Source: Diplonema japonicum (lineage: Eukaryota > Euglenozoa > Diplonemea > Diplonemida > Diplonemidae). Taken from it: a DNA stretch of 64,000 bases. Positions 1 through 11,755 of the stretch are shown piece by piece (the first letter of the stretch is position 1; the number at the start of each line of letters is the position of its first letter). Below the pieces are notes generated by a model. That model saw only the letters and a list, made by a program, of their open reading frames with translations. It had not been told where the DNA came from and did not search any database. The DNA lies in assembly GCA_964019335.1 (NCBI GenBank), contig OZ025724.1:365001-429000 (forward strand), given 5' to 3'. Position numbers and translations under genes: made by a program.

Positions 1-878
1 TTGCAGCTGGGAGGGGTGCAACAAAATATGACATTGAGAAGAGAAGACAAAAAATCTGCCGAGTTGTGCACAAAAAAGAAGAACAAAGTCCTTCCTCTTT
101 CGTTTTTTCCCCCCTCCCTTCTTTTCTTTGTCTCACATCAGGCAACGAATTTTGTCCAAAGCCAGAAGCTTCTGAACGAGTTGCAAGGCTGCAAGAAAGA
201 GAAATATAAGAGATAAAGAAAGCCAGTGTTGATGGCGCCCTGTAGTAAGAAGAAGAAAAGAAGAAAAGAAAAAAAGAAAAACGATTTTGACTGCAGTTTT
301 TGGCCTAACGAGAGATTCTGCAGTACAAAGGAGAAAAAAAAAAAGAGAGAAAAAAAAAGAACAAAAAGAAGTTGCGTGCGGACTAAAATTGGTAGCACAG
401 GAGAGATGAGAATATTATTATAATAAATAAAAATAAAAATTAAAAAAGTAGACACTCCACGGGGGGGGGGGGGGGGGGGGTGTTAATTACACATGAGAAT
501 ATTTTTCTTAAAAAGTATTTTAAAAAAAGGGAAAAATATCAAGAGGGTGGTTTTTTTTTCTCTCTTTTTTTTTCCCACTTGAGGAGGAGTTTGTTAGTTT
601 TACAAAAAAAAAAAAAAAAGAAAGAAAAAAATTCACCATGAGGAGAAAGTGCTAGCCGAACACACCACAGCGGCGTGACCCAGCCAAAATAATAATAATA
701 ACAATAATAAAAAAAAAAAAAAGAAGGGAGAGAGAAAAACAATGGCGATGGTTTAGGGCAAATCCCACTTGAGGACCACTCAGGAATAATAGGGATTTTA
801 AGAAGCTCTGTAGAAGCTTCCCTTTTTTTTTTTTTTTTTTTCTTTTTTTTTTTTTATAAATATTATTCTCGCGCGAAA

Positions 879-934
<56 letters not shown>

Positions 935-1255
935 TCGGCTGATTGTTTGTGCAAGCCGGCCCCCTCCGGGTATAGTATAACCGACAACTCCGACGGGTCG
1001 ATGTCTGCGCAAGCCATATTTTTGTTTGTGCAAGCCGTTTTCACCTACAGTAGGGATAAACGGACAAGCTGCCTCTACTCTTTTTTGCAATAACAATTCT
1101 TTTCAAAAATTTGTTTACTTGTTCCAGCAAAAAAAAAAAAACAACAACAACAAAACAAAAAAATCATTTTGCTTGTTTTATTTTTGTCAATGTATTTTCT
1201 TTCTTTCTTTTTCTTTTTTTCTCTTCTTTCTTTACTTTTTTTTTTTTTTTTTTTT
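1..1255. other. Gene-free homopolymer-rich DNA
   Basis: I see no credible gene here. Reading frames are driven by A and T runs and encode only poly-K, poly-F or similar. A G20 tract lies near 461-480, a T tract near 823-855 and an A50 tract near 882-931. A 21-bp segment at about 760-780 (GGCAAATCCCACTTGAGGACC) recurs near 25273-25293. Confidence 0.6.
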
Positions 1256-1263
1256 TTTATTTT

Positions 1264-1500
1264 ACTCCAGTCAGATTTTCAACTGTGGGAGACTAATATT
1301 TTCACTTTATGCTTGGTTTAGGAGGAAAACAGGGGCAGGGATGAAAATTACTCTATGAGTGAATATAAAATTCACCATATTCACGACACTAGCCCCATTT
1401 TCACTCACCGAGTCCGGCGGCACAGTATCAACCATAAGCACCCCCAGTAAAATTTGTAACTTGTAACCTGAAATACCCACTTTTCAAATCTGACTGACGT
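1264..1500. mobile_element. Small inverted-repeat element (family A, copy 1)
   Basis: The left end reads CAGTCAGATTTTCAA and the right end reads TTCAAATCTGACTG, an inverted pair about 230 bp apart. The same unit recurs at 57630-58146, where it is enlarged by an inserted tRNA-like piece. It has no coding capacity, so it is best described as a MITE-like element. No target duplication was established. Confidence 0.65.
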
Positions 1501-1515
1501 TAAATAAAACAACGG

Positions 1516-1664
1516 ATTTAGTGAAAATAGATCCGATTTTTCACTTGTGGTGGCATGTTTAACTTGACGTTACTTTACTCGCTGCGCTCGTGAAGTCATA
1601 TACCCACTCGTTAAACCACTGCCACCACGCGTTGATAAATTATACGATCTTATTTTCACTAAAT
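1516..1664. mobile_element. Foldback element (family B, copy 1)
   Basis: An almost complete inverted repeat of about 50 bp per arm, starting ATTTAGTGAAAAT and ending ATTTTCACTAAAT, surrounds a smaller palindrome around ACTCGCTGCGCTCGTGAAGT. It sits directly beside the family A element, and the same A-B pair recurs at 57630-58313. The two elements therefore probably move or were copied as one unit. Confidence 0.65.
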
Positions 1665-1806
1665 AAATAGTGTTATTTCTTTTTTTTTTTTTTTTTTTTT
1701 TTTTTTCTTTTTTTTTTTCTTCCTTAAAACCCACCTATTGACCATAGTTTGCTTGACCGTCGCTTGCTACAGATCACCGTTTTTGTACAAAGCGGTATTC
1801 TCCTTC

Positions 1807-1837
<31 letters not shown>

Positions 1838-1982
1838 TTTCCCTTAAAACTTTTACAGGCTGTCACAGAAGAATGAAGATAAATAAATAGGCAGTTGCCC
1901 GTATTATCGACTGGTAAGGACTATGGGGGTGTCACTAGGTTGGAGTGAGGTTTTTCTTTTCTTTTTTTTTTTTTTTTAGAAT
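1665..1982. other. Homopolymer-rich spacer
   Basis: T tracts around 1680-1720, 1806-1834 and 1963-1977 separate short unique stretches. I see nothing else here. Confidence 0.5.
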
Positions 1983-2686
1983 CATAGTAACCGATCACCT
2001 TCGGGTTTTAAAACCCGACCCGAGCAATTTTAGATTTTCGATCACTGTCGGGTTAATGATGGGTTTTTTTCTAATTTCGGATCGGTTTGATTGGTCCAAA
2101 ACCCATATTTCTGGCAAAAAATATCAAGACCATGCTCAAATTCTTTTTTTTCAAAAACCCTATTTTGACGATCTGAGCCCATTCCAGCCATTAAAACCCA
2201 AAATAGAGCCTTATTTAAGGCTTTAAATGCAGTTTTGAAAAAACTGGTTTTCAGACTTGTTATTATGTACCGGGTCAGGGTCTGTTTATGCGCACGAGCG
2301 GAATTTTACCTAATAAAAATAGCTCATTACGCTGCCATCAACTAGTTTTTTTAGCGCGGCTTCGCAACGGTACGCGACAGCCTACCTCTGCAGACGTGTC
2401 TGAGGGGGAATGATCCTCCTGTTTTAATTTTTGATTTTCGATTTTTTTTTGTTTTTTCGCTTTTAATTCCCGCCAAAAAAAGCGAAAAAACAGCTTTTCG
2501 GGAAAATAATCCTTTTCTAAGTCGTTTTGATGCTCCCTGGGGTCGGCTTTGTGTATCTGGGGGGGGGCCGGGATACGAATATAAGGGTTTTAAGCATGGT
2601 TGCATGCTCGCTTTTCATTTGACGTCAATTTAAAACCCGATTGTAATTAAAAACCCGCGGGTGATCGGTTAACCCTGGATACTATG
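1983..2686. mobile_element. Inverted-repeat element with GATCACC ends
   Basis: The left end (CATAGTAACCGATCACC then CGGGTTTT) and the right end (reverse complement CATAGTATCC, then ACCGATCACCC and CGGGTTTT) form interrupted terminal inverted repeats about 700 bp apart. The interior has no gene. It carries a 50-bp segment (2301-2353) that also sits inside a different element at 8643-8692. Confidence 0.5.
2301..2353 (+). repeat. 50-bp dispersed repeat, copy 1
   Basis: The segment from GAATTTTACCTAATAAAA to CATCAACTAGTTTTTTTAG is nearly identical to 8643-8692. Both copies lie in the middle of unrelated inverted-repeat elements. Confidence 0.7.
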
Positions 2687-2807
2687 TAGAATAGTTTTTT
2701 TTTGTTCAAATCGTTACATTTTCGGGGGGGGGGGGGGGGGGGGGGGAGGAGCAAGGAGACAAACAAAAAAGAAAAAATATTGTCGCCCCTCTCCGTTATT
2801 TGTCAGC

Positions 2808-2842
<35 letters not shown>

Positions 2843-3002
2843 GATTGGAGTATCTGAAAAAAGCCTAGTTGTGACCCCTCGTTTGGTGCTGACCAAATAT
2901 ACATGTTCGCAAAAACTAAATTGCTGTAAATTGGAATGTTTTTTTTTTTTTTTTTGTTTCTCTCACTCTTTTTTTTTTAAAAATTATTATTAAGTTCCTA
3001 GT

Positions 3003-3045
<43 letters not shown>

Positions 3046-3567
3046 GACCTAACCATTTTAACGACTAGGAATTCTTGATTTTTTTTTTTCTCTTTTAAAT
3101 ATTTATCCCAAAGACGGTTATAGCAAAGAAGAAAAAAAAAAAAAAAAAAAGAGGGGGTAAAAAAAAAAAGAAATATATTTAGAGGGAAGCAAAAACCCCT
3201 CAAACTTTTTTTTGACTCATATTTAGTCAAAGACGGCTAACAGCCGTCTAAGCGCTCTTCGATATATTATAGGGGGGGGGGGGAGGGAAGGGAGGAATGG
3301 GGAATAGTATTTAGGATTCTTCCTCTCTTCGTCTTTCTCTTTTTCCCCCCTCCATTTCCCTTTTTCTCTTTCTTATTTTTTCTCCCCCTCTATAAAAAAA
3401 GGGGGTAAAGGGGTTGGAAAGCAGGGGGGGGGGGGGGGGGGGGGGGGGAACACGGGTACCCCTTTTTTTTTTCTTCAAGTTCGTGTTGCTGTAGCAGCTT
3501 TCCAACAGCAGGAAACTGTCTATTCAAGCAAATATACCCCCGTTCCGGGGATATGGAACTTATTGTT

Positions 3568-3628
<61 letters not shown>

Positions 3629-4639
3629 GTGTATTTTGTTTGAGCACACGGTATAAATCCTGGGATAATACTGCATGATATACAACTCTACAATTCTTTT
3701 TTTTTTTTTTTTTTTGCTTCCTAAAAATGACTTGTATAAATGACTTTAAAAAAGTCCACTTTCCTTTAAAGTTCTTTAAAGGAAAGAGAGGGGAAGGGGG
3801 GAGAGAGCTCCTCCACCCACCCTAGTGAACACAGAGGTGGGGTATAATATAACAGTCAGGAAACACGTGTAAATGAATGGGAAGAATGGAGGAGGAAAAA
3901 AAAATCCTCCAACTGCTAACAATCCTGCATCCAAGAAAAATGAGAAGAAAAAAAAAAGAAAAAAGAAAAAGAAAAAAAGAGGGGGGGGAAAAAAAGGGAA
4001 CTGGCTTTTGGGTTTTTTTTTTTTTTTTTATAGAAAAAGTCAAAGACTCGTTCTTCTTGGGGGGTGGGGGGGAAGGAGGGAAGTAAAGTGGGCATTAAAA
4101 AAAAAAAAAAAAAAAGAATAAAAAAAAGAAGCTTATTGGGAGGACACCTGCTGCTTTCTATAGCTGGTTCAGTGACACAACACGTAAGCTGCTTCATGAG
4201 AAGAAGAGGGGAAAAAAGAAAAAAAAAAAAGAGAGCATTTTGCTGTACAGGCCTTTCATGACCAGGTTCCTGCAAGCTACGTTGGGAGGGAGAAGATGGA
4301 ATAAGAAGAAGAAGAAGAAGAAGAAGAAGAGGAAGGGGAGCACCCTAAGACGTAGACCCTGGAAGCTTTCTTTATTGGGGGGGGGGATAGTCAAGCAAAA
4401 CAAAAAAAACCATTTTTTTGAATTATTATTTTTTTTCCTGGGGTGGGGTGGGGGGGGGAAGGAAAGGAAAAAGAAAATCTCTTTCCCTTTCCCCCGTTCT
4501 CTCCCCCCCCCCCCCCCCCCCCCCGCGCCCAAAAAAATTGAACGCCTTTTGTTGTGCAGGGGGAGGGCGCGGAAGAATAAGCCCAGCAATGCTATCTCAG
4601 CTCTTATTTTACGGCAACTAGTTATTGGAATAGTTTTTT

Positions 4640-4671
<32 letters not shown>

Positions 4672-5640
4672 TTCCCTGTTCAAGCAAAATAGTAATTTTA
4701 ACCATCTACCAACGAGTGTCTTTTTATATAGACAATTTGAAGAAGGAAAGAAGAAAAAAAAAGAAGAAAAAAAAAAAGAAAAAAAAAAGAAGAAAAAAAA
4801 AAAAAATGCGCTACGGGCTTTCAACGCAAGACGGCCCGGCCACTTCTCACAGCCGGTGGAGCATCCTTTGCACGCTCCGGTGAAGTCAAATTTGACGTGA
4901 AAGTAAGCCAGAAAGGATTTACAACACCGTAATGGGTGATGCTGTGACAAAACGCCATAAACGCACCCTTACGACTTCGTGCCCAAGTGGCTCCCTGAAA
5001 GTAATTTCGTATGTGTTAGATAATCTGTAATCAGATAAATCTCTGGCAAATGCTTGGCTCTCGAGACCCTTGTACTGGTGTACAACTTTGCGGAACTTCG
5101 TGGATACCCAGAAACCTCTCTCTGGGGCCAAAGACTCTCGAGCACTTCAGGAACTGGGCAAAAATGGTTCGTTGGTAGATGGTTAAAAAAGAAAACGATC
5201 ACCCCCGCCAAAATTGAAGAAGAGGCACGACCTGTGCATGTATTTTTTTTTTTTTTGTGGTTTTTTGTTAGATAAAAAAAGAAACTAGAAAACATTGAAA
5301 TAAGAAAAAAAAAAAGAAGAAAAAAAAAGAAGATAAGAAAATAAACTCAATTAGAAATAAATAAATAAATAAAAGGTAGTGCTTTCCCATTCCTTTCCAT
5401 AAATCAAACGTGCTCCTCCAAGTGAGCAGGAATATTTATATAAAAAAAAAAGGAGGGGGGAAAAAAAACAGGGTTGAGAGTGGCGTTTCCATGGCTTTGT
5501 AAAAACCAGTGACTCCAAACCGCCGGGTGAAATACCACCAAATATAGAAAAAAAAGAAATTATACGGGCATGGCAAAAAAAACAAAACAAAAAAACAAAA
5601 AGCTAGACTAATGTATTTGCCCCTAAAGGACGGGGCGGAC

Positions 5641-5684
<44 letters not shown>

Positions 5685-5986
5685 AGAAATTATACGGGCA
5701 GGGCAAAAGAGGACAACTGGCCGTTTGTTTGTTCATTCCGGTTAGTCAAAAAATATTCTTCCCCCCCCCCCCCCCCCCCCCCCCCCATTTTCGTCCTTCG
5801 CCTCCTTTATCTATCGTTAAAATTGAGTCGATTTCAAAACAAACAGAAACCCTCCCCAGGGGGGGCTATGTTGTCAGAAAACGGGGAGCGTTTCCTTCTT
5901 TTTCAGATATTTACAGAAAACGGTCCCCCCCAAAAAAAAAAAAAAAGAGGAAGTGGTTTCTATATTTCAAAAAAGCTTGGAAACAC

Positions 5987-6021
<35 letters not shown>

Positions 6022-6930
6022 CAACATAGCCGGGGGGGGGGGGGGGGGGGGGTTAGTTTGGTAGTTTGAAAAGCGGTCTTTGCGATTTTTTCTGGAAACT
6101 CATTTTTTATTTTTTGTTTTATTCTTGCAGCCAAAAAGTCTTTAAGTAGCGGAGTGGGTAATGGTGGGGGGCAAGCAACAAAGCCCCAGGAGGGCCCTAC
6201 AACGACAAATATCGGGGGGAGCTTAACCCACATTCACATGGACACAGCAGCGACTAAAAGAAATAGCTACAAGAACAAATCAAGGAAAAAAAAAAAAAGA
6301 GAGCCCCCTCTTTTTTTTTAAAAAGTCCTTACGGGTGCACGTGGGGGAGGGGTAGTTAGGAGGTGAAGGAAGTAGAGGGGGGAGTCTGTTGAAGAAAGAA
6401 AAAAAAATTAGGGGGAGGAACAAATTGCTTTCATCTTCTTTTTTTTGAAAAAAAAAGTGTGTGTGTGTGTGTGTGGGGGGGGGGGAGAGGAAAAGTAGAA
6501 TAATAGAAAAACAAGAAATCACGCGCTGGGGGAAACGAGGGAAGAAAAAGGGGGGGAGTGTAAAAAATATCGTGAACTGAGATAAAACGAAAAAAAAGTG
6601 GGGGGGGGAGGTTGAAAAGGATGGAGGGAAAAAAAAAGAAAAAAAGGACCTTTTAAGAAAAACACGGGTACTTTAAAAGCCAGAATAGAAAGAGGGGGGG
6701 ATAAAGAGCTTTTTAAAGCTGGGGGATGTATGCAACAACGAATAAATCTATTCCTGTGAGACTGGTTGACAATTGGTTTTTTTTTTTTTTTCTTTTTTTT
6801 TTTTCCCTTCTCTTGACGAAGGCATCATTCGATGCCATACCAAGAATAGATGGGGTTGAGATACAAAAGAAGATTTAGCCGGGGGGGATTTTACTACTTT
6901 TTTTTTTCTTTCTTTTTTTTTTTCTTTCTT

Positions 6931-6997
<67 letters not shown>

Positions 6998-7766
6998 CCC
7001 TTTCTTCTGTTAAAGACAGGGTGAAACAACGAAGGAGAAAGAACAAAAAAAAAAAGAAAAAGAAATAGTTTCCCCCCTTCCCCTAGCTTAGCTAAAATCA
7101 CTAAGAGTAATATCAGTAAAGATATCCCAAGGGGCTTTTCTTCTTCAGATTTTGAAAGGGGAAAGGAGAAAAAAAAAAAAAGGAGAGGGAAAAAAAAACG
7201 AAGAAGAAATGAAAGAAACTGATCACCCAGAGGAGGGCCGCCAGAGTTTTTCCTTTATTTTTTCTTTTTTTTTTTTTCACCCCCCTTTCAGGTGATAGAT
7301 TTGTTATATCTGTCAACTGATTTTTTTTTTTTTCTTCTCCCCTTTTGTCTTTTATATATCACATTACACCCAACCTTTTCTCTCTTTTTTTTTCTTTTTT
7401 TTTTTTTTTTTTTGAAAAAATCAAAAAAAAAAAAAAAAATTAGTACCAGTTTTGTGTAGAAGAAGAAAAAAGGGGGGAGGGGGCTGTTCCCGGAAAGAGA
7501 AAAAAAATGACATTCTTAGCAGTACTAGAAAGGCCTCAGTAGCAAAAAAAAAAGAGGGGGTTAATAAGGAAGAAAAGAAAATCAAAAAATAAATAGGAGG
7601 GAACTAGGGCGGCAACGCTTGTATTTTCTAAAGTGCTAGTCTACAACAAGTTCTTTAAGGAATAAGAAGCGTGGGGGGGGGGGGGGGGGGGGGGACGTGA
7701 ATTTTGACTTGAAATACAACCTAGAAGGTCCGCCAAGAGAGTGAGAAGGAATAATAAAAGGGGATC

Positions 7767-7801
<35 letters not shown>

Positions 7802-8460
7802 ATGAAAGAACGGGAATTTTCAACAATAACTGCTTTATTCACATGACGAAGAACGAACTTTTTATGTCGTGAATAAGAGCAATTTTCATTTTCTTTTTCT
7901 TTTTTTTTTTCCCCATTTTTTTTTTTTTTTTTTTAAAAACCCTCCTCAAAATATTTACTTCATTCAGTACCTTTAAAAAAAAAAAAGAAATCTGATTGAA
8001 AGTTAAGAATTGAGCGGAGTAAATAAAAAAGAAGAAGAAGAAGAAGAAGAAAGAAGAAAAAGAAAACAGCGATTTGTTCTTTTTGTTGTAAAAAAGGTTG
8101 GTTTTTTTTTTATTTTTATAGGCAGGTTTTCTTTGTGAATCAATGTTGAAGGAGGGGGGGGCGCAAAGAGAATTTTTTGGAAACCTAAAAACCAGCACCC
8201 CTCCCTCCCCACATTGGTGCCTACCTATTGCGCTTCGTGTGTGTAAATATTTAAACTAGTTTTCCTTGAGGTGCACCCATATTTGAGAATTGAGTGGGGA
8301 AACCTTTTGACCTTTGGCAAAAAAATAAATAAATAAATAAAAAGGCTGGGGAAGGGGGAGGCAATTGAAATGAAGGATTAAAAAAAAAAGAAATGTAAAT
8401 TAGATAGGAAAGAGGAGGTATACAGCAGCAAGAAATAAATTGAACCCCTTTTTTTTTTTT
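2687..8460. other. Gene-free homopolymer-rich region
   Basis: No reading frame here has the composition of a real protein. Features are G or C tracts of about 20-26 nt (near 2724-2746, 3424-3448, 4503-4524, 5761-5786, 6033-6052, 7673-7694), A/T tracts up to about 54 nt (3570-3623), GAA microsatellites (4302-4330, 8029-8050) and a GT run (6457-6474). A 22-bp phrase around TTTGAGCACACGGT at 3635-3660 recurs near 9457-9475. I found no tRNA or other RNA gene by eye. Confidence 0.5.
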
Positions 8461-8468
8461 TTTTTTTT

Positions 8469-8804
8469 AACGCCTCATATCTCTAAAACCCTTATTGGCC
8501 CCCTTCAAAAAAGGAGAACAGCGAAAATTGCTATTTTCAAAAGCGGTGGGGGGGGGTCAATTTAAATTGGCGAAGTCCATATTTCAATATTAAAAGACAG
8601 GCTGCTTCTTTATTGTATTTGAACGTCTGAGGACAATGAAAAGAATTTTACCTAATAAAAAAGCTCATTACGCTGCCATCAACTAGTTTTTTAGTCTCGA
8701 CAATAATATTGTTAAAACAAAAAAAAAAAAAGAGAGAGGGGGAGAGAAAATGGGTTTGCAAAGACACATTTTCTTTTTTGGTTTTAGAGATATGAAGTAT
8801 TAAA
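8469..8804. mobile_element. MITE-like element, TTACGC family
   Basis: The ends AACGCCTCATATCTCTAAAACC and GGTTTTAGAGATATGAAGTATT form an inverted pair about 335 bp apart. The ends resemble those of the element at 35000-35245 and, more loosely, 13621-16121. The 50-bp dispersed repeat lies inside. Confidence 0.55.
8643..8692 (+). repeat. 50-bp dispersed repeat, copy 2
   Basis: Near-identical to 2301-2353, differing mainly in A- and T-run lengths. Confidence 0.7.
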
Positions 8805-9937
8805 ATTCGCACATCATGTGCCACCCGATAGTCAGGAAAAAAGGAAGGGGGGAAAAAAAAAGGCGGATAAATGCAACTTTTATTTTTTCCTTTTGTTGGG
8901 GTGGGGTGGGAGGAGCACTTTTAGAGGCTAAAATCCCCCCCCGGAAACCCGCGCGTCCTGTTTTTTTTTTTAAAGGTTTCCAGAACAAACATTTCAAAAA
9001 AAAAAAAAGAAAAAAAAAGGGGGGTAAGACGAAGCTGTCGCGTTTTCGGGTTTTGTTTCTTTTTTTTTGTTTTGTTTTTGTTTGTTTGTTGGCATATTAA
9101 CAAAAGGGTTTTTTTATATTCTTGTGATTCAATTTTTTTTTTTTTTTTTTTTTAAAGTAAGAAGCGAAATAAAAAAAAGAATAAAGTGGAGGGTGGAAGG
9201 GGTGGAGGGGACAAAATAAAAGAAAAAAAGCTGGACTGAAAGAGAAGAGGAAGATGCAAGAGAAGAAGAAGAAGAAAAAAAAAAGAGAAAAATAGAAAAA
9301 AAAAAAAGAAAAGAAGTTATTATTTTGTGTTTGCGCGCAAGTTGCGAGTCTGTAACACAAAATACTACCAAAATGCTTGCTACAACGATGGTTTGTTTTT
9401 GTTCATCAGAAAAAAAAAAAAAGTAGAAAAGAAAAACGTCGGTTTTTAGCCCTTGTTTGAGCACACGGTTTAAATAGTTCTTGTTTAAAAAAACAAAAAC
9501 AAAAACAAAAAAAAAAAAAAAAAACAAAAAAAAGGTAGGCTAATTATTTCCCTTCATGTTCTCATCCTTCCCCCAAACAAAATCAAAACACACCCCCACT
9601 TTTTTTTTTTCCCTCCCTGTATTATTATCATGCCAGCAAAGTGTGCGAGTGCTAAAAGAGTTTTAGGAATGGCACAAAAAGAAATCGGCAGAAACATAAA
9701 GGGAGAGGGAGAAACAAAAAACAAAACAAAAAAAAAAAAAAAAAAGAGAAAAAGCTGGAACGAAGGCTAATCAAGCATCAAACTGAGTTTCAGCATATGG
9801 AAAGGGAAGTTGGTTCTTACACTTTTTCCTCTTCCTCCTTTTTTCTCACTAAAAAGAACTAACTGCCAAGATCGGCCAGTTAGGCAAAAAAAAAAAAAAA
9901 AAAAAAAAGATTGAGTTCAACTGACTTCCACTGGAGG

Positions 9938-9993
<56 letters not shown>

Positions 9994-10116
9994 AGCATCT
10001 AGGATATTTGTCAGTAGCGTCCGGACGTTTGTCAGTCCGACATTTCTTTCTTTTTTTTTTTTTTTTTCCCCTCTTTTTTTTTCACTTTGAGAAACCTAAG
10101 AATTTAAAGATACTGG

Positions 10117-10152
<36 letters not shown>

Positions 10153-10424
10153 AGAGGGTACTGAGCATTTGGTGGAAGGGGATATGTTATGTTTCCTTTA
10201 TTCCCCCTCTTTCTTTCCCAACTTCAAGGGAACAAAAAAAAAAGAGGGAGGAAAAAAGGGAAAAAACTGGGAATTCAAAAAAACAAAAAAAAAACAAAAA
10301 AAAAAAAAAAAAAAAAAGCCGAAACAAAAGCCGAACCATAAACATTTTTTTTTCTTCTTTTTTTTTTTTTTGCTTCCTCCGCTTGGGGAGTAAATCTCTC
10401 CACCGTATTAGATGGGAAGAACAA

Positions 10425-10479
<55 letters not shown>

Positions 10480-10602
10480 AGCATAATAATAATAATGAAA
10501 TACACAACAAAAAGCATGTTTCCACACACGCTTTTATTTTATTTTTTTTTTTTTTTTTTCCCCTCTCTATTCTCTCTCTCCCTTCTCTTTTTCCCCTCTC
10601 TT
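8805..10602. other. Gene-free homopolymer-rich region
   Basis: A and T tracts dominate (for example T about 50 at 9941-9992 and A about 52 at 10426-10478). I see no gene, RNA or clear repeat beyond the 22-bp phrase near 9457. Confidence 0.5.
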
Positions 10603-11205
10603 TCACCTAACAGCGACTGCAGCAGTGCTCCCGTGAGCAAAAGAAAGAGCAGAAGTGAGTCTCCTTTTAGTCGGCGACGGTACCTTCAAAAGGTTGAAGG
10701 CTTGGTCATAAGCTGCTTTGTGAATAAAAACATCGAAGTCCATCAGCCGGAGCAACACATGCTCCATGGAGTTAAGGTTGGGCAACATGACACCACCGTA
10801 TTTTGAAGAGATTTTGTTACTGAGGGGACGCTCTGTGGTGAGCTTCATGGCCAGGACAAAGACAGTCAGGACCAGCCGGTGAGCCGTGTACTTTGTCAGC
10901 AGCTCGGGGATTCTTTTGTGCATTTTGCTCATGAGCACGAATGACGCGTGCCAGCACTTCTCGACATCCTCCATTCTGCACCTCACTGCACTGTCCCATA
11001 AAGTGTTCACATAGTCGGCAAGGCTCACCTCGGGAACCGCCCTGCTTTCGAACACAAGCGTCTCTTCGGACTTCTGCCTTGCCTCCCCGCATGCTCCCGT
11101 CAGCCACCTCGCGTACCCGTTCACCCACTCGTAGCGCAGCATACCATTCTCGAGCTGCTCCTGCGAACGGGTCTGGGCGACGATACGAAGACACCTCTGG
11201 CTCAT
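10603..11205 (-). CDS. PHO80-type cyclin
   Basis: This 200-residue protein looks like a small cyclin that would bind and steer a cyclin-dependent kinase. The PHO80/PCL-like core is recognisable: a helix with KLTTERPLSNK followed by KYGGVMLPNLN and then LLRLMDFDVFIH, matching the family pattern of a conserved LSNKY-like motif, a glycine-containing turn and a LDFDLFV-like helix. An upstream segment around YVNTLWDSAVRCRM fits the first cyclin-box helix region. The length is normal for this family. The ATG is preceded directly by a 20-nt A tract (sense). In kinetoplastids such cyclins (CYC2-type) serve cell-cycle control, but the kinase partner here is unknown. It is the first gene of the minus-strand array and lies 550 bp downstream of the PAS gene. 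Confidence 0.8.
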   Translation of the reverse strand: MSQRCLRIVAQTRSQEQLENGMLRYEWVNGYARWLTGACGEARQKSEETLVFESRAVPEVSLADYVNTLWDSAVRCRMEDVEKCWHASFVLMSKMHKRIPELLTKYTAHRLVLTVFVLAMKLTTERPLSNKISSKYGGVMLPNLNSMEHVLLRLMDFDVFIHKAAYDQAFNLLKVPSPTKRRLTSALSFAHGSTAAVAVR

Positions 11206-11225
11206 TTTTTTTTTTTTTTTTTTTT
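11206..11225 (-). promoter_or_regulatory. A tract abutting cyclin start
   Basis: In the sense direction about 20 A residues run straight into the ATG. This is one of several such arrangements in the window. If transcribed it would make a poly(A) leader; the function is unknown. Confidence 0.35.
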
Positions 11226-11755
11226 GAAAAAAAAACTTTTTTTTTTTTTTTTAAAATTATCCTATATTTTGTCACAACTTTGACGTCGAATCGAAGTCGG
11301 GGGGAAAAAAAGGGGGGGGGTTCATTTAAAAGTTCGTTTTCCAAAAGGACGGACAAACTCCCGGACGCGAAAAGAAACCCGGACGTTTGTCCGTGCCTGC
11401 ATTTTCTACATGGGGCTGGTAGGATAATCCTAAGAGGAAAATCGTTTGTTGTATTTTATAAAAAGCTTCTGGGGTGGCAACGAATCTTTTTTTTATATCC
11501 CCTGCTTGGCGCGTTGCGGCTAACGCTGCTTGGGATTGCGCACCAGAACGGGGAACCAAGCAGGTGTGCACCACGCGGGACACCGCGCTCCAACCCGGCC
11601 AGAAAAGATTGGGCTAATAAAATGTGCAACAGAACAACTACACCACCTGCTGACCCACTACGGGAAAACCCGGGAACCAGGGGGAAAATAAACAAAATAA
11701 AGAATAGAGAAAGAAAAGCGTGGAAACGCTCCCCTCCCCTCCATACATCCTCCCT

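Noticed and set aside
1-10602. Many frames with poly-K, poly-F or poly-P proteins
   Set aside because: They are translations of homopolymers with no domain, no conserved start and no complex sequence.
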